A stretch of 56,644 bases of DNA from Nostocoides jenkinsii Ben 74 (GCF_001046875.1 NZ_HF571038.1:1590937-1647580), one strand, 5' to 3'; counted from the stretch's first letter, positions 9,354 through 20,768 are shown. Made by a program: numbers and translations. The notes: generated by a model from the sequence alone, not told the origin.

Positions 9354-10418
9354 TCACGCCGCGCCGCCGCCCCCAATTTCCGCGACCGCCCGCAGCGCCG
9401 CAGAACTCACGACGGGTGCCGAGTCGAAAAGCGTGACGCGGTCGGCGATGGAGCCATACCGCCGCATCACCTCGGCGGCCACGCTGCTCGGATCGCCGAC
9501 GACCCCGACGGCGTGCAGCAGGTCGTCATCGATGAGCCGCCCCATCTCGGCCCACTTCCCCCGCATCGACAGGGAGTGCAATTCCGGCTGTATGGCCGTG
9601 TGGCCGTGCCGGGCGAGCACTCCCACGTAGGCGGGGGTGGAGGCATAAAAGGCGATCCGCTCCCGTAGCGCCGTCGTCGCCGCCGCGATCTCGGCGGGCG
9701 TCTCACCGGTCGCGATGAGCACCCCCGCGTCCACCTCGAACGGCCGCTGCGTCCACGCCTCCCCGGCGGCCTCCGACGTCGCCCGCGCCGCCCGCACCCC
9801 CGGCAGCACCTGCTCCCGCAGGAACTCCGGTGTCCCGAACGGGTGCGCGACGAGCCCGTCGGCCACCTCCCCCGCGACGGCGCACATCCGCGGCCCGACA
9901 CCCGCGAGAAGCAGCGGCGGCGGGCCGCCGGTCAGCGGGGCGGGCGCAAACATCGGCGTCATCAGCCGGTGCTCGTAGAACTCACCCCGATACGCCAACC
10001 GGCCACCCTCTTGCCACGCCGCGAAGATCGCCCGCGTTGCCAGGATGAAGTCGCGCATGCGGGCGGCAGGGCGACCCCACGGCATCCCAAAGCGCCGCTC
10101 GATGTGCGGCTGGATCTGCGATCCCAACCCGACCACCGCGCGGCCGCCGCTGGCCTCCTGGAGCGACCACGCGGCATACGCCAAGGTCATGGGGGTCCGG
10201 GCGAAGGCGATGGCGACCCCCGTCGCCAACTCGATCCGCGGCGCCGTCGCGGCGGCGTGGGCCAGTTGCACGAACGGGTCGTATGCCGTTTCGGCCACCA
10301 CCACGCGCCCGATCCCGAGCGCATCGGCCTCCCGGGCGACGCGATCGATCTCGTGGCCGGGTCCGGCGACGGCGATGGCAGCCCGCGGCGGGCGTGGGTC
10401 GGTGTGCGTGATGGCCAT
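9354..10418 (-). CDS. LLM-class F420-dependent oxidoreductase
   Basis: The 354-residue protein has the luciferase-like monooxygenase TIM-barrel pattern (IDRVAREADALGIGRVVVAE, LATGVAIAFARTPMTLAY, GLGSQIQPHIERRFGMPWGR, and PPPLLLAGVGPRMC, then ADGLVAHPF). It is closest in my memory to the TIGR03617 subgroup of F420-dependent reductases. These use reduced F420 or FMN to reduce or oxygenate small molecules; the substrate is unknown. A GGAGG site precedes the ATG. It is divergent from acs. Confidence 0.85.
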   Translation of the reverse strand: MAITHTDPRPPRAAIAVAGPGHEIDRVAREADALGIGRVVVAETAYDPFVQLAHAAATAPRIELATGVAIAFARTPMTLAYAAWSLQEASGGRAVVGLGSQIQPHIERRFGMPWGRPAARMRDFILATRAIFAAWQEGGRLAYRGEFYEHRLMTPMFAPAPLTGGPPPLLLAGVGPRMCAVAGEVADGLVAHPFGTPEFLREQVLPGVRAARATSEAAGEAWTQRPFEVDAGVLIATGETPAEIAAATTALRERIAFYASTPAYVGVLARHGHTAIQPELHSLSMRGKWAEMGRLIDDDLLHAVGVVGDPSSVAAEVMRRYGSIADRVTLFDSAPVVSSAALRAVAEIGGGGAA

Positions 10419-10558
10419 CCTCCATTGTCGACTGGCCCGTCAAGAACCGTTGGGCGCCGAGAGCCCCCCGCCCGCCGAGCGATAAGCGGCCCCGGTTGTA
10501 GCGCGCCATACCGGCCTGCCAAGGTGGGAGGAACACACCGTCTCGAGGAGGAGCCACC

Positions 10559-12523
<1,965 letters not shown>

Positions 12524-12554
12524 CCCCGGTCCACGCGACACCCAGCACGGATCT

Positions 12555-12585
12555 GAGGGGACTGGACAAAGTGTCCAGTCCCCTC
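12555..12585 (+). terminator. terminator of acs
   Basis: A perfect 14-bp stem (12555-12568 with 12572-12585) closed by a 3-nt loop AAG begins 31 bp after the acs stop. There is no U-tract. The stem strength and position make it a convincing terminator. Confidence 0.85.
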
Positions 12586-12710
12586 GGCATACACCGGCGT
12601 ATTTTCGTCGCTCTGCCCATCGACATCGGGCACCCTAGCCAGCCGCGACGGAATCGTGTTTTCCTGATCAAAAGGGGCGCACACTGGCGTGCCGCCGCAG
12701 GAGGTGGACC

Positions 12711-13607
12711 ATGTTCGAGGAAGCTCAGCTCTATTCCCCGGTGACGACCGATGCCGATGGGCGCGTCGAGGTCCACCTTGGCGCCGGACACCCCGGGCTG
12801 AACGACCCCGCCTACCGAGCCCGCCGCGGCGAGATCGCCGCCGCCGCGCTCGCATGGGAGCCGGGCACCCCCGTGCCACTGATCACTTACACGCCCGCCG
12901 AGGACGAGGTGTGGGCGGTCGCGAGCGACGAACTTGCGCCCAAGCACCAGCGCTACGCCCACAGCGAGTACCTCCGCGGCAAGGCGGCCCTGGGTCTGCC
13001 CACCGATCGCGTTCCCCAACTGGGCGAGGTCACCGAGTCGCTACACGCCCTCACCGGGTGGTCGTATGTCTGCGCTCCCGGCCTGGTCGGGCTGCGCGAC
13101 TTCTACGGCTCGCTGGGTGACCGGATCTTCCACTCGACCCAGTACCTGCGCCACCCCAGCCAGCCGCTCTACACCCCCGAGCCCGACATCATCCACGAGG
13201 TCATCGGCCACGCGAACCAACTGGCCTCGCCCCGCTTCGCCCGACTGACTGAGGCGGCCGGGAAGGCAACCCAGCGGCTGGAGTCCGATGCCGCGGTCAA
13301 GGTGGTCGCGGACGTGTTCTGGTTCAGCATGGAGTTCGGCGTGATGTGGGAGGCCGGCATCCTCAAGGCCTACGGCGCCGGCATCCTTTCCTCGTATGGC
13401 GAGATGGACGCCTTCTCGCACATGGAGATTCGCCCGCTCGACCTGGAGCAGATGGCGACGATCCCCTACGACATCACCACCTATCAGTCGGTGCTCTTCG
13501 CCGCCGACAATCTCGATCAGCTTGAGGATGTCGTGGGCGAGTTCTTCGACTCCGTCGACGACGAGGCCGCCCACCGCCTGCTGGGCGCGCACGCCCATAC
13601 GGGATAG
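12711..13607 (+). CDS. aromatic amino acid hydroxylase, phenylalanine 4-monooxygenase type
   Basis: The 298-residue monomer matches bacterial biopterin-dependent hydroxylases, which convert phenylalanine to tyrosine. The mononuclear iron ligands are visible: H162 and H167 in PDIIHEVIGHANQLA and E208 in WFSMEFGVMW. A ribosome-binding site GCAGGAGG precedes the ATG. It lacks an ACT regulatory domain, as expected for bacterial forms. It sits alone between acs and nhaA. Tryptophan hydroxylation is a less likely alternative. Confidence 0.93.
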   Translation: MFEEAQLYSPVTTDADGRVEVHLGAGHPGLNDPAYRARRGEIAAAALAWEPGTPVPLITYTPAEDEVWAVASDELAPKHQRYAHSEYLRGKAALGLPTDRVPQLGEVTESLHALTGWSYVCAPGLVGLRDFYGSLGDRIFHSTQYLRHPSQPLYTPEPDIIHEVIGHANQLASPRFARLTEAAGKATQRLESDAAVKVVADVFWFSMEFGVMWEAGILKAYGAGILSSYGEMDAFSHMEIRPLDLEQMATIPYDITTYQSVLFAADNLDQLEDVVGEFFDSVDDEAAHRLLGAHAHTG

Positions 13608-13682
13608 TTCCGGTAAAATCGTTCCTGGTGTGCCGGGAAGTCTGGTCGGCGTTGTCCCCCTCCCGACCCTCGCGAAGGCGCG

Positions 13683-15008
13683 ATGAACACCCCAATCCTG
13701 CGCAAGATCCTGCTCTCCCGCCCCTCCTGGCCCGAGGCGTCCACCGTCCGGGCCGCCCTGCGCACCGAGACCGTCGGCGGGGCGCTTCTGCTCGGCGCCG
13801 CCCTCTTGGCGCTGCTCTGGGCCAACAGCCCGTGGAGCGATGGCTATGCCACCCTGCGCGACGTCAAAGTCGGCGTCGACTGGGGCCACTTGAAGCTCAG
13901 CCTCGGCCACTGGGCGGCCGACGGCCTCCTCGCGATCTTCTTCTTCGTCGCGGGCTTGGAGCTGAAACGCGAACTCCTCGTCGGCGACCTCCGCGATCCC
14001 GCGAAGGCGGCCGTGCCCGTGGTCGCCGCGGTCTGCGGCGTTGTCGTGCCCGCCCTGGTCTTCCTCGGCGCGGTGAAGTTGGCAGGCGGCGACGCGAGCG
14101 CCATGCACGGTTGGGCCATCCCGACGGCGACGGATATCGCCTTCGCGCTCGCCGTGCTCGCGGTTCTCGGCTCCTTCCTCCCGGACGCGCTGCGCTCCTT
14201 CCTGCTCACGCTGGCCGTCGTTGACGACGTCATCGCCATCACAATCATCGCGCTGTTCTATACGCGCGATCTCCAGGTCGCCCCGCTCCTGTGGGCGCTC
14301 CTCCCGCTCGCGGCGTTCGCGGCATTGACCCAACGCCGGATGACGTATGCCGCGCTGCTCCTTCCCCTCGCCGCCCTCACCTGGGCGTTGGTCCACGCCT
14401 CCGGAGTCCACGCCACCGTCGCCGGCGTGGCCCTCGGTCTCGTGGTCCCGGTCAAGCCGCGCGAGTCGGTGCCCGCGCTGAGCAAGCACTCCCCCGACAC
14501 CGATGTGGCGCATCGGCTGGAGCATCGGCTGCGGCCGCTGTCGGCCGGTGTTGCCGTGCCCGTTTTCGCCTTCTTCGCCGCCGGTGTCACCGTCGTGGGC
14601 GGCGGTTTCGGGGAGGCGATGCGCGATCCCGTCGCCATCGGCATCATCGTCGCGCTCGTGTTGGGCAAGCTGCTCGGTGTCGCCGGGGGCACCTGGCTGT
14701 TGGCTCGCTTCACCCGCGCCGAACTCGACGACGACCTCACGTGGCTGGACATCATCGGGCTGGCCGCCCTGACCGGCATCGGGTTCACCGTGTCCCTGCT
14801 GGTCGGGGAGTTGGCCTTCGGGTCCGGCAGCGACCGCGACGACCACGTCAAGGCGGCGGTCTTGGTCGCCTCGGTGCTGGCGGCGGCCCTCGCCGCGGCC
14901 ATCCTGCGCGTCCGCAACGCCCACTATCGGCGCATCCATGCGCGGGAGCACGACGACAGCGATAACGATGGTGTTCCCGACGCCTACCAGATCGTCCCAT
15001 CCCCCTGA
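13683..15008 (+). CDS. nhaA: Na+/H+ antiporter NhaA
   Basis: The 441-residue protein shows the NhaA fold with about 12 helices and the hallmark motifs [27 protein letters not shown], the paired aspartates D181/D182 in AVVDDVIAI, and [15 protein letters not shown]. It exports sodium using the proton gradient and supports pH and salt tolerance. The C-terminal tail is odd: it ends in [12 protein letters not shown], which resembles an acidic calcium-binding type-3 (EF-hand-like) loop and would face the cytoplasm or be a surface graft. The gene is monocistronic by spacing. Confidence 0.95.
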   Translation: MNTPILRKILLSRPSWPEASTVRAALRTETVGGALLLGAALLALLWANSPWSDGYATLRDVKVGVDWGHLKLSLGHWAADGLLAIFFFVAGLELKRELLVGDLRDPAKAAVPVVAAVCGVVVPALVFLGAVKLAGGDASAMHGWAIPTATDIAFALAVLAVLGSFLPDALRSFLLTLAVVDDVIAITIIALFYTRDLQVAPLLWALLPLAAFAALTQRRMTYAALLLPLAALTWALVHASGVHATVAGVALGLVVPVKPRESVPALSKHSPDTDVAHRLEHRLRPLSAGVAVPVFAFFAAGVTVVGGGFGEAMRDPVAIGIIVALVLGKLLGVAGGTWLLARFTRAELDDDLTWLDIIGLAALTGIGFTVSLLVGELAFGSGSDRDDHVKAAVLVASVLAAALAAAILRVRNAHYRRIHAREHDDSDNDGVPDAYQIVPSP

Positions 15009-15025
15009 CCGGCTAAGGTGTGCCC

Positions 15026-15421
15026 GTGGCTAGCTCCCCTGTCCAGGATGAGCGCACGGTCGGCCAGCTCGTCGCCGACGCGTCGCGCGACATCACCGCG
15101 CTCGTCAACGACCACATCGCTTTGGCCAAGGCCGAGGTCACCAGTGGCGTCAAGGTCGCCGGGAAGGGTGCCGGCATGTTCGCCGGTGCGGCCTTCGTCG
15201 GCCTCCTCGGGCTGATCTTCCTGTTCCTGACGCTCGGGCTCGTGCTCGATATCTGGCTGCCGCGCTCGCTGTCGTTCGGCATTGTGACCCTGCTGCTTTT
15301 CCTGGTCGCGGGCGTCCTTGCGCTGCTGGGCAAGAAGGCCATCTCCGCCGCGAAGCCCAAGCCGGAGAAGGCCATCACCGAGGCCCAGAAGACCGTCGCC
15401 GCGGTCAAGTCCGCCGCCTGA
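15026..15421 (+). CDS. holin-X-type (DUF1469) membrane protein
   Basis: The protein has about 130 residues: an N-terminal amphipathic helix (RTVGQLVADASRDITALVND), two membrane helices in a GAAFVGLLGLIFLFLTLGLV hairpin and an Ala/Lys-rich C-terminal helix. This is the putative actinobacterial holin-X family, which despite its name is a chromosomal envelope protein. The GTG at 15026 is preferred because AAGG lies about 7 nt upstream; a GTG at 15020 is possible. It occupies the position of Rv3669 in the mycobacterial order and precedes the hydrolase in the same direction. Confidence 0.85.
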   Translation: MASSPVQDERTVGQLVADASRDITALVNDHIALAKAEVTSGVKVAGKGAGMFAGAAFVGLLGLIFLFLTLGLVLDIWLPRSLSFGIVTLLLFLVAGVLALLGKKAISAAKPKPEKAITEAQKTVAAVKSAA

Positions 15422-15460
15422 GCCCGGCCGGATTGAGCGCGGCCCGATCGGGGATCGGCA

Positions 15461-16342
15461 ATGACCCCGGGCGATGCCCTCCTCCTCCCCGGACCGTGGG
15501 AGCACCGCTTCGTCGCGGCCAATGGGGCGCGCTTCCACCTCGTCGAGGCGGGGGACGGGCCGGCGGTCCTGCTCGTCCACGGTTTTCCCGGTTTCTGGTG
15601 GAGTTGGCGCGGGGTGATCCCGGCCCTCGCCGGCGCCGGCTTTCGGGCGATCGCCGTTGACGTGCGCGGCTTCGGCGCCTCCGACAAGCCGCCCACGGGC
15701 TACGACCTCACCTCCGCCGCCGCCGACCTCGCCGGCCTGATCCGTAGCCTCGGTGAGGACCAAGCCACCGTGATCGGCCACGGCCTCGGTGCCTGGACCG
15801 TGCGGCACCTGCCGGTCTTTGCCCCGGCTGTCGTGCGCGCCGTCGGTCTCGTCTCGGTGCCCGCGCCCCCGACCATCAGTGCGTATGGTGCGCTCCTCCC
15901 CCGCCCCGCCGGGCGCCGCTACCGACGCGCGCTCACGGTGGCCTCGGCCACCGCGACGGGGTCGGTGGACGCCGCCGACGTCGCGGCGGTCCTCCGCGCG
16001 GGCTCGGGAGGAGATAGAGGGTGGCTGACCGAGGAGGTGGTGGCGCGGCATACGGATGCCTTGGCGCAGCCCTTTGTCGCGCACGCGACCGACGAAGCCT
16101 TCGAGCGGCTCCGACCGAGCAGCCGTGAGCTCCGGCAGATCGCCCACCGGCGGGCGCTGACGTGCCGGGTTTTCGTCGCCCACGGCGCCCGCGACCCGAT
16201 CGTCGGGATCGACGACGCGCTCCGGGTCACCCGCGAAGCCCAGGGCCCGCTGCGGGTCGAGATCCTGCCCGAGGCGGGGCACTTCGTCCCGGAGGAGGCG
16301 GGGCCCGAACTCGCCGGGGCGCTCGTCGACTGGTTGCGCTGA
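15461..16342 (+). CDS. alpha/beta-hydrolase fold protein with a Gly at the nucleophile position
   Basis: The 293-residue protein has the fold of epoxide hydrolases and related enzymes: oxyanion strand LLVHGFPGFWWSW, VDVRGFGASDKPP, and late acid and histidine regions GARDPIVG and AGHFVPEE. The nucleophile elbow reads VIGHGLGAW, placing Gly108 where Ser or Asp is required. The place in the gene order matches EphE (Rv3670). Without the nucleophile it is unlikely to hydrolyse by the classic mechanism; it could be a non-enzymatic or cofactor-free variant. Confidence 0.88.
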   Translation: MTPGDALLLPGPWEHRFVAANGARFHLVEAGDGPAVLLVHGFPGFWWSWRGVIPALAGAGFRAIAVDVRGFGASDKPPTGYDLTSAAADLAGLIRSLGEDQATVIGHGLGAWTVRHLPVFAPAVVRAVGLVSVPAPPTISAYGALLPRPAGRRYRRALTVASATATGSVDAADVAAVLRAGSGGDRGWLTEEVVARHTDALAQPFVAHATDEAFERLRPSSRELRQIAHRRALTCRVFVAHGARDPIVGIDDALRVTREAQGPLRVEILPEAGHFVPEEAGPELAGALVDWLR

Positions 16343-16367
16343 GCCCAGCGCCAGCTTCGGGGGGACC

Positions 16368-17786
16368 TCAGCGGCGAGACCGCAGGGCAACCGTCAACAT
16401 GTCGTCCGGCAGGGGGCGCTGGACGCCCCGGTCCCACGCCCGCGCGACGCCGCCCAGGTCGAGCATGGACTCGATCAGCCCGGCCGTGAATCCCCAAACG
16501 AACAGGTCCGCCACGTCGAAACCTGGCCCGGTGTAACCCACCGGGGTCGTGACTGTGAAGCGGTTGGCCGGGTCGACCAGGTCCGTCACTGGCACCCGCA
16601 CCACCCGGGCGACCTCGAAGTCGCTGGTGACCTCGGGCGTATGCCGCCCACTCCACCACCCGAGGACCGGTGTCACCGCGTTGGAGCTCGGCCCCAGATA
16701 GAGCGGCGGGAACTCGCCGAGCACCTCGACCCAGGACGGGTCGATGCCCACCTCCTCGTGGGTCTCGCGCAGCGCGGCCGCGACCGGGCCGGTGTCCTCG
16801 GGGTCGATCCGGCCGCCCGGGAAGGAGACCTGACCGGCATGCGCCCGCAGGTGTGGGCCCCGCTCGGTCAATAGCAGGTCGGGGCCGTCCGGCCCGGGGC
16901 CGAAGAGCATGAGGACCGCCGCGCGCTTCGTGACACCGGGGGGTGGGGCGAACCGGGTGAAGTAGTCCGGTGAGATTTCCGCCACGCGCGCTGGCAGGCC
17001 GCGCACCCAGTCGGGCGCCGATTCGTCCGGCGTCACGGTGCCTCCACCGACGCGGCGAGCGGGGCCGGCCGCGGGCGCGGGCGGCAGCGGTGCCAATTCG
17101 AAGCGAAGCAACCGCTTCGCCCGCTCCGGGTCGAGTTCACCGATGCCGACCGAGGGGCACAGTCCCGCGACCGGGCAGGCGCCGCACGCGGGCTTGCGGG
17201 CGTGGCAGATCCGTCGGCCGTGGAAGATCAGGACGTGCGACAACATCGTCCAGTCGCGCTTGGGGAAGAGCGCCCCGATCGCGTGCTCGACGGCGACCGG
17301 GTCGGATTCCTGCGTCCACCCGAACCGGCGCACGAGCCGACCGAAGTGCGTGTCCACGGTGATGCCCGGCACGCCGAAAGCGTTGCCCAACACGACATTC
17401 GCCGTCTTCCGGCCGACCCCAGGCAGAGTAACCAGATCGGTGAGCCGCCGCGGCACTTCGCCCCCGTAGCGCTCCTCCAAGGCGGCACCGAGCTTGATCA
17501 GGGAGTCGGTCTTGGCCCGGAAGAAGCCCGTGGGCCGGATGAGGTTCTCCAACTCGGCGCGGTCGGCCGCGGCATACGACGCCGCATCGGGATAGCGCGC
17601 GAACAACTCCGGGGTGACCTGGTTGACGCCCACGTCCGTCGTCTGCGCGGACAGGATCGTGGCGACCAGAAGCTGCAGCGGGGTGTCGAAGTCCAGCTCA
17701 CAGTGGGCGTAGGGGTAGAAGTCCGCGAGGACGCGATACATCCGGCGGGCGCGCCGAGTCAGGGCAAGCGGGGAATCCGTCGACAC
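16368..17786 (-). CDS. nth: fused endonuclease III (Nth) and NUDIX (CoA pyrophosphatase-type) protein
   Basis: One uninterrupted 472-residue frame carries two complete enzymes. Residues 1-225 are endonuclease III: HhH motif [14 protein letters not shown] with catalytic K127, D145 in VDTHFGR and the 4Fe-4S cluster ligands C194, C201, C204 and C210. It removes oxidised pyrimidines from DNA. Residues 255-472 are a NUDIX hydrolase with [11 protein letters not shown] and [10 protein letters not shown], the pattern of CoA pyrophosphatases. A proline/alanine linker (230-255) connects them. A GTG at 17036 inside the linker could start a separate NUDIX protein, but no stop separates the two. Start at GTG 17786 (or 17795), divergent from crp. 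Confidence 0.9.
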   Translation of the reverse strand: MSTDSPLALTRRARRMYRVLADFYPYAHCELDFDTPLQLLVATILSAQTTDVGVNQVTPELFARYPDAASYAAADRAELENLIRPTGFFRAKTDSLIKLGAALEERYGGEVPRRLTDLVTLPGVGRKTANVVLGNAFGVPGITVDTHFGRLVRRFGWTQESDPVAVEHAIGALFPKRDWTMLSHVLIFHGRRICHARKPACGACPVAGLCPSVGIGELDPERAKRLLRFELAPLPPAPAAGPARRVGGGTVTPDESAPDWVRGLPARVAEISPDYFTRFAPPPGVTKRAAVLMLFGPGPDGPDLLLTERGPHLRAHAGQVSFPGGRIDPEDTGPVAAALRETHEEVGIDPSWVEVLGEFPPLYLGPSSNAVTPVLGWWSGRHTPEVTSDFEVARVVRVPVTDLVDPANRFTVTTPVGYTGPGFDVADLFVWGFTAGLIESMLDLGGVARAWDRGVQRPLPDDMLTVALRSRR

Positions 17787-17822
17787 GTTCGACACTGTAA
17801 GCGCATCTGGCAGACTACGGCC

Positions 17823-18500
17823 GTGGATCTCGACGTGCTTCGCCGCTCGCCCCTTTTTGCCGGGCTCGACGACCAGGCCAGCCATGATCTGTTGGCGGTC
17901 ATGACCCCGATGCGCCTCGAACGCGGCGACATCCTTTTCCACGAAGGCGAGGCCGGCGAGCGCCTCTATGTGATCACCGAGGGCAAGGTCAAGCTTGGCC
18001 GCACCAGCTCCGACGGCCGCGAGAACCTCCTGGCCATCCTCGGCCCGGGTGAAATGTTCGGTGAACTCAGCCTGTTCGACCCGGGCCCGCGCACGGCGAC
18101 GGCGACGGCGGTGGCCGAGACGCAGCTCGTCGGGCTGACCAATGAGGCCATGCATACCTATCTCGCGCGCAACCCGCGCGTCGCGTTGACCCTACTCGCG
18201 GCGCTGGCCCGCCGGCTGCGGCGCACCAACGAGTCCCTGGCCGACCTGGTGTTCACCGACGTGCCCGGCCGCGTCGCCAAGGCACTGCTCGAACTCTCCG
18301 GCCGCTTCGGCCGGCCCGTCGAGGAGGGCATCCTCGTCGCCCACGACCTCACTCAGGAGGAGCTGGCCCAGCTCGTCGGCGCCTCCCGAGAGACCGTCAA
18401 CAAGGCCCTGGCCGACTTCGCGTCCCGCGGCTGGATCCGGCTGGAAGCCCGCGCGGTCCTGTTGATCGACCTCGAGCGCCTGCGCCGCCGCGCCCGCTGA
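17823..18500 (+). CDS. crp: CRP/FNR-family transcriptional regulator (GlxR/Crp type)
   Basis: The 225-residue protein has a cyclic-nucleotide-binding domain ([35 protein letters not shown] with the cAMP-contacting GE and R residues) and a C-terminal Crp winged helix ([20 protein letters not shown]). The length matches GlxR/Crp of Corynebacterium and Mycobacterium (Rv3676). It is a global carbon-metabolism regulator there. It starts at a GTG, 36 bp from the divergent nth, the same arrangement as in mycobacteria. Confidence 0.95.
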   Translation: MDLDVLRRSPLFAGLDDQASHDLLAVMTPMRLERGDILFHEGEAGERLYVITEGKVKLGRTSSDGRENLLAILGPGEMFGELSLFDPGPRTATATAVAETQLVGLTNEAMHTYLARNPRVALTLLAALARRLRRTNESLADLVFTDVPGRVAKALLELSGRFGRPVEEGILVAHDLTQEELAQLVGASRETVNKALADFASRGWIRLEARAVLLIDLERLRRRAR

Positions 18501-18501
18501 G

Positions 18502-19326
18502 TCAGACCGGCACGCCCAGATAAACCAACTGGGCGGCGATGCTCAGCCGCGCCGCCGGCCAGACGGCTGTCGGCACATCGGCGTAGACGCGTTCGAGAAC
18601 CCCCTCGACATCGACGGCGCCGTCAGCCAGCGCCGCTCGGACCTGGTCGAGCCGCTCGCGCCGGTGGACGCGATAGAAGGCCACCATCGCCGCGGCATCG
18701 GGGATCACCGGGCCGTGACCAGGCCAAATGCGCACGACCTCGCCGCTGCCGGTCAACGCCCGCAGGCGGTCCAGCGTCTCCAGGTATGCCGAGAGCTCCC
18801 CATCGGGGTGCGCCACCACCGTCGTGCCGCGGCCGAGCACGGTGTCTCCGGTCAGCAGGGCATTGTCGGCGGCAAGGATGAGACTGATCGAGTCGGCCGT
18901 ATGCCCGGGTGTCGCCTCCACCCGGACCTCCAGGCCCCGGACCGACACCACCGCGCCGGCGCCGAGATCGTCGTGCCCCCGCCCGACGGCGAGGATCGGT
19001 GCCCCGACCAGGGTGGCGAGCGCGGGCGCGCCTTCGGCGTGGTCGGCGTGTCCGTGTGTCAGGACTATGCGGGTGATCGCCGCATCCATCGCCTGCGCCT
19101 GCGCACGAATCGCGGCGAGATGCCCGGGGTCGTCGGGGCCGGGGTCGATGACGATTGCTTCGCCCCCGCCGGGTTCGGCTAGGACCCAGGTATTGGTGCC
19201 GTCGAGCGTCATCGGACCCGGGTTGGGCGCCAGGACGCAGGCGGCACGGGGACTGATCGCCCCGCCGCGCCACGCACCGACCGCGGCCGACGGCTCCGGG
19301 GCTCGGGTTTGACCTGGTGAGGTCAC
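18502..19326 (-). CDS. MBL-fold metallohydrolase
   Basis: The 274-residue protein has the metallo-beta-lactamase fold with the metal motif LTHGHADHAEG, TPGHTADSISL, LTGDTVLGRG and PGHGPVI. It resembles the RNase-like/glyoxalase II-like hydrolases found next to crp in mycobacteria (Rv3677c). The GTG start overlaps the stop of the upstream NUDIX gene (GTGA), so the two are coupled. The substrate is unknown. Confidence 0.9.
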   Translation of the reverse strand: MTSPGQTRAPEPSAAVGAWRGGAISPRAACVLAPNPGPMTLDGTNTWVLAEPGGGEAIVIDPGPDDPGHLAAIRAQAQAMDAAITRIVLTHGHADHAEGAPALATLVGAPILAVGRGHDDLGAGAVVSVRGLEVRVEATPGHTADSISLILAADNALLTGDTVLGRGTTVVAHPDGELSAYLETLDRLRALTGSGEVVRIWPGHGPVIPDAAAMVAFYRVHRRERLDQVRAALADGAVDVEGVLERVYADVPTAVWPAARLSIAAQLVYLGVPV

Positions 19327-20129
19327 GACCACTCCGCGCGCATGGCCCAGCCGGAGCCGTGCCGGACAGGAACCGGCTGGATGATCGGCACGTGCCCCCA
19401 ATAGCTCGCCGCCTCGGCGGCTGTGGCGAGTTGGGCCAGCTCCTCCAGGCACGCGATCGTCGGCGGCATGAGGCCGGCGGGCTCGCCAGCCAAGACCTCC
19501 GCGGGGACGACCCACTCGGCGTGATCGGCCTCGCTGGTCTCCGCGTCCGCCGCCTGACCGGGCGGGACCAGCGCCGCAAAGAAGAACGTGTCGTAGCGGC
19601 GCGGCTCGATCTCGGGCGTGATCCAGTGCGCCGCGAAGGTCAGGGCGCCGGCGTCGGCCACCATTCCGGCTTCCGTCAGCAGGGACCCCAGGCTCACCTC
19701 TCGCGCCAGCAGCCGCCGTCGAGCGGTCTGCCGCCACTCCGGCCCGAGGTGGTCAGCCGTCGGCTGCGCCAGCAGGACCCCCGCCTCCTCGAACACTTCT
19801 CGTATGGCCGCGGCCACCACCGCGCCCGCGTCCGCCACCGGCAGGCCCAGGCGCTCGGCCCACTCCGCCGCGCTCGGACCCGTGGCCGGCAGGGGGTCGC
19901 GATCGCCGGCATCCACCCCGCCGCCGGGGAAGACGTGCCGCCGCGGCGCGAATGCCATCGACGCCACCCGGCGCTGCATAAACACCTCGACCCCGCGGTC
20001 GCCGTCACGAACCAGCATCACGGTCGCGGCAAGCCGGGCCGCGGGACCGGGCGCGGGGGCCGCGCACCACTGCGCGAACCGCTCGCCCACCTGCTCGGTG
20101 ACCGGGATGGGGAAGTCTCGCCGCGGCAT
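19323..20129 (-). CDS. NUDIX hydrolase
   Basis: The 268-residue protein carries a NUDIX core: RRHVFPGGGVDAGD followed by AIREVFEEAGVLL. The length, longer than MutT, and the DTFFFAALVP and HAEWVVPAEVL segments fit the larger actinobacterial/NUDT19-like group that hydrolyses CoA-type or other nucleoside diphosphate compounds. It is in an operon with RidA upstream and the MBL hydrolase downstream. The actual substrate cannot be read from sequence. Confidence 0.88.
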   Translation of the reverse strand: MPRRDFPIPVTEQVGERFAQWCAAPAPGPAARLAATVMLVRDGDRGVEVFMQRRVASMAFAPRRHVFPGGGVDAGDRDPLPATGPSAAEWAERLGLPVADAGAVVAAAIREVFEEAGVLLAQPTADHLGPEWRQTARRRLLAREVSLGSLLTEAGMVADAGALTFAAHWITPEIEPRRYDTFFFAALVPPGQAADAETSEADHAEWVVPAEVLAGEPAGLMPPTIACLEELAQLATAAEAASYWGHVPIIQPVPVRHGSGWAMRAEWS

Positions 20130-20134
20130 ACGCC

Positions 20135-20605
20135 TCAGTCGATCGCGACGACGATCTCAACCTCGACGGGCGCGTCGAGGGGAAGGACGGCCACCCCCAC
20201 GGCGGACCGAGCGTGCACGCCGGCGTCGCCGAAGGCCTTGCCGAGCAGCTCGCTCGCACCGTTGATAACCCCGGGCTGCCCCGTGAAGGCGGGGTCGCTT
20301 GCGACGAACCCGACCACCTTGACGACCTGGGTGACGCGGTCGAGGTCGCCGACCACGCCCTTGACCGCGGCAATGGCGTTGAGCGCACAGGTCTGGGCCA
20401 GCTCCTTGGCAGTGTCGGGGTCGACCTGCCCCTCGCCGGTGCCGACCTTGCCGGTCGCCGCCAGGGAACCGGCACGCATCGGCAACTGCCCGGAGGTGTA
20501 AACGAGATTGCCCTGCTGAAGGGCGGGCACATAGGCCGCGACCGGCTTGGCGACCTCCGGGACGCTCAGACCGAGCTCGGCCAGACGATCTTCGACAGCG
20601 GACAT
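20135..20605 (-). CDS. RidA/YjgF-family imine deaminase
   Basis: The 156-residue protein matches RidA-like proteins (NLVYTSGQLPMRAG, NAIAAVKGVVGDLDRVTQVV, GVHARSAVGVAVLPLDAPVE). RidA enzymes hydrolyse reactive enamine/imine intermediates such as 2-aminoacrylate. The family's catalytic Arg occurs in HARSAVGV. The ATG at 20605 has an AAGGAG site; the longer upstream reading lacks one. It follows the DUF4177 gene by 4 bp and precedes the NUDIX gene by 5 bp. It corresponds to Rv3678c in order. Confidence 0.92.
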   Translation of the reverse strand: MSAVEDRLAELGLSVPEVAKPVAAYVPALQQGNLVYTSGQLPMRAGSLAATGKVGTGEGQVDPDTAKELAQTCALNAIAAVKGVVGDLDRVTQVVKVVGFVASDPAFTGQPGVINGASELLGKAFGDAGVHARSAVGVAVLPLDAPVEVEIVVAID

Positions 20606-20609
20606 GCGC

Positions 20610-20768
20610 TCACTCCTTGGGACGCTTGAAATAAGCCACGAGGCCGCCACCGGGCCCCTGGACGACCTGCACGAGCTCCCACCCATCGGCACCGAAGTTG
20701 TCGAGGATCGCCTTAGTGTTGTGCACGATCAGCGGCGCGGTGAGGTACTCCCATGTGGTCATGGTCAT
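20610..20768 (-). CDS. DUF4177 small protein
   Basis: The 52-residue protein (or 50 from the ATG at 20762) has the DUF4177 pattern WEYLTAPLIVHNTKAILDNF followed by GADGWELVQV and YFKRPKE. Its function is unknown. It is the first gene of the RidA-NUDIX-MBL operon and is divergent from the ArsA pair, matching the tiny gene Rv3678A that I recall at this place in M. tuberculosis. The 47 bp to the ArsA start must hold both promoters. Confidence 0.85.
   Translation of the reverse strand: MTMTTWEYLTAPLIVHNTKAILDNFGADGWELVQVVQGPGGGLVAYFKRPKE

Noticed and set aside
5665-9630. A 1321-codon open frame on the plus strand
   Set aside because: It is the antisense of the ABC, DUF4407 and LLM genes. The composition (Arg/Gln/Gly/His-rich) and lack of any fold show it is a high-GC shadow.
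13041-14951. A 636-codon open frame opposite the hydroxylase and nhaA
   Set aside because: Shadow frame; the antisense strand has two well-supported genes with catalytic motifs.
17202-17822. An upstream extension of crp to 17202
   Set aside because: The added residues lie antisense to nth and are not CRP-like; the GTG at 17823 gives the usual length.
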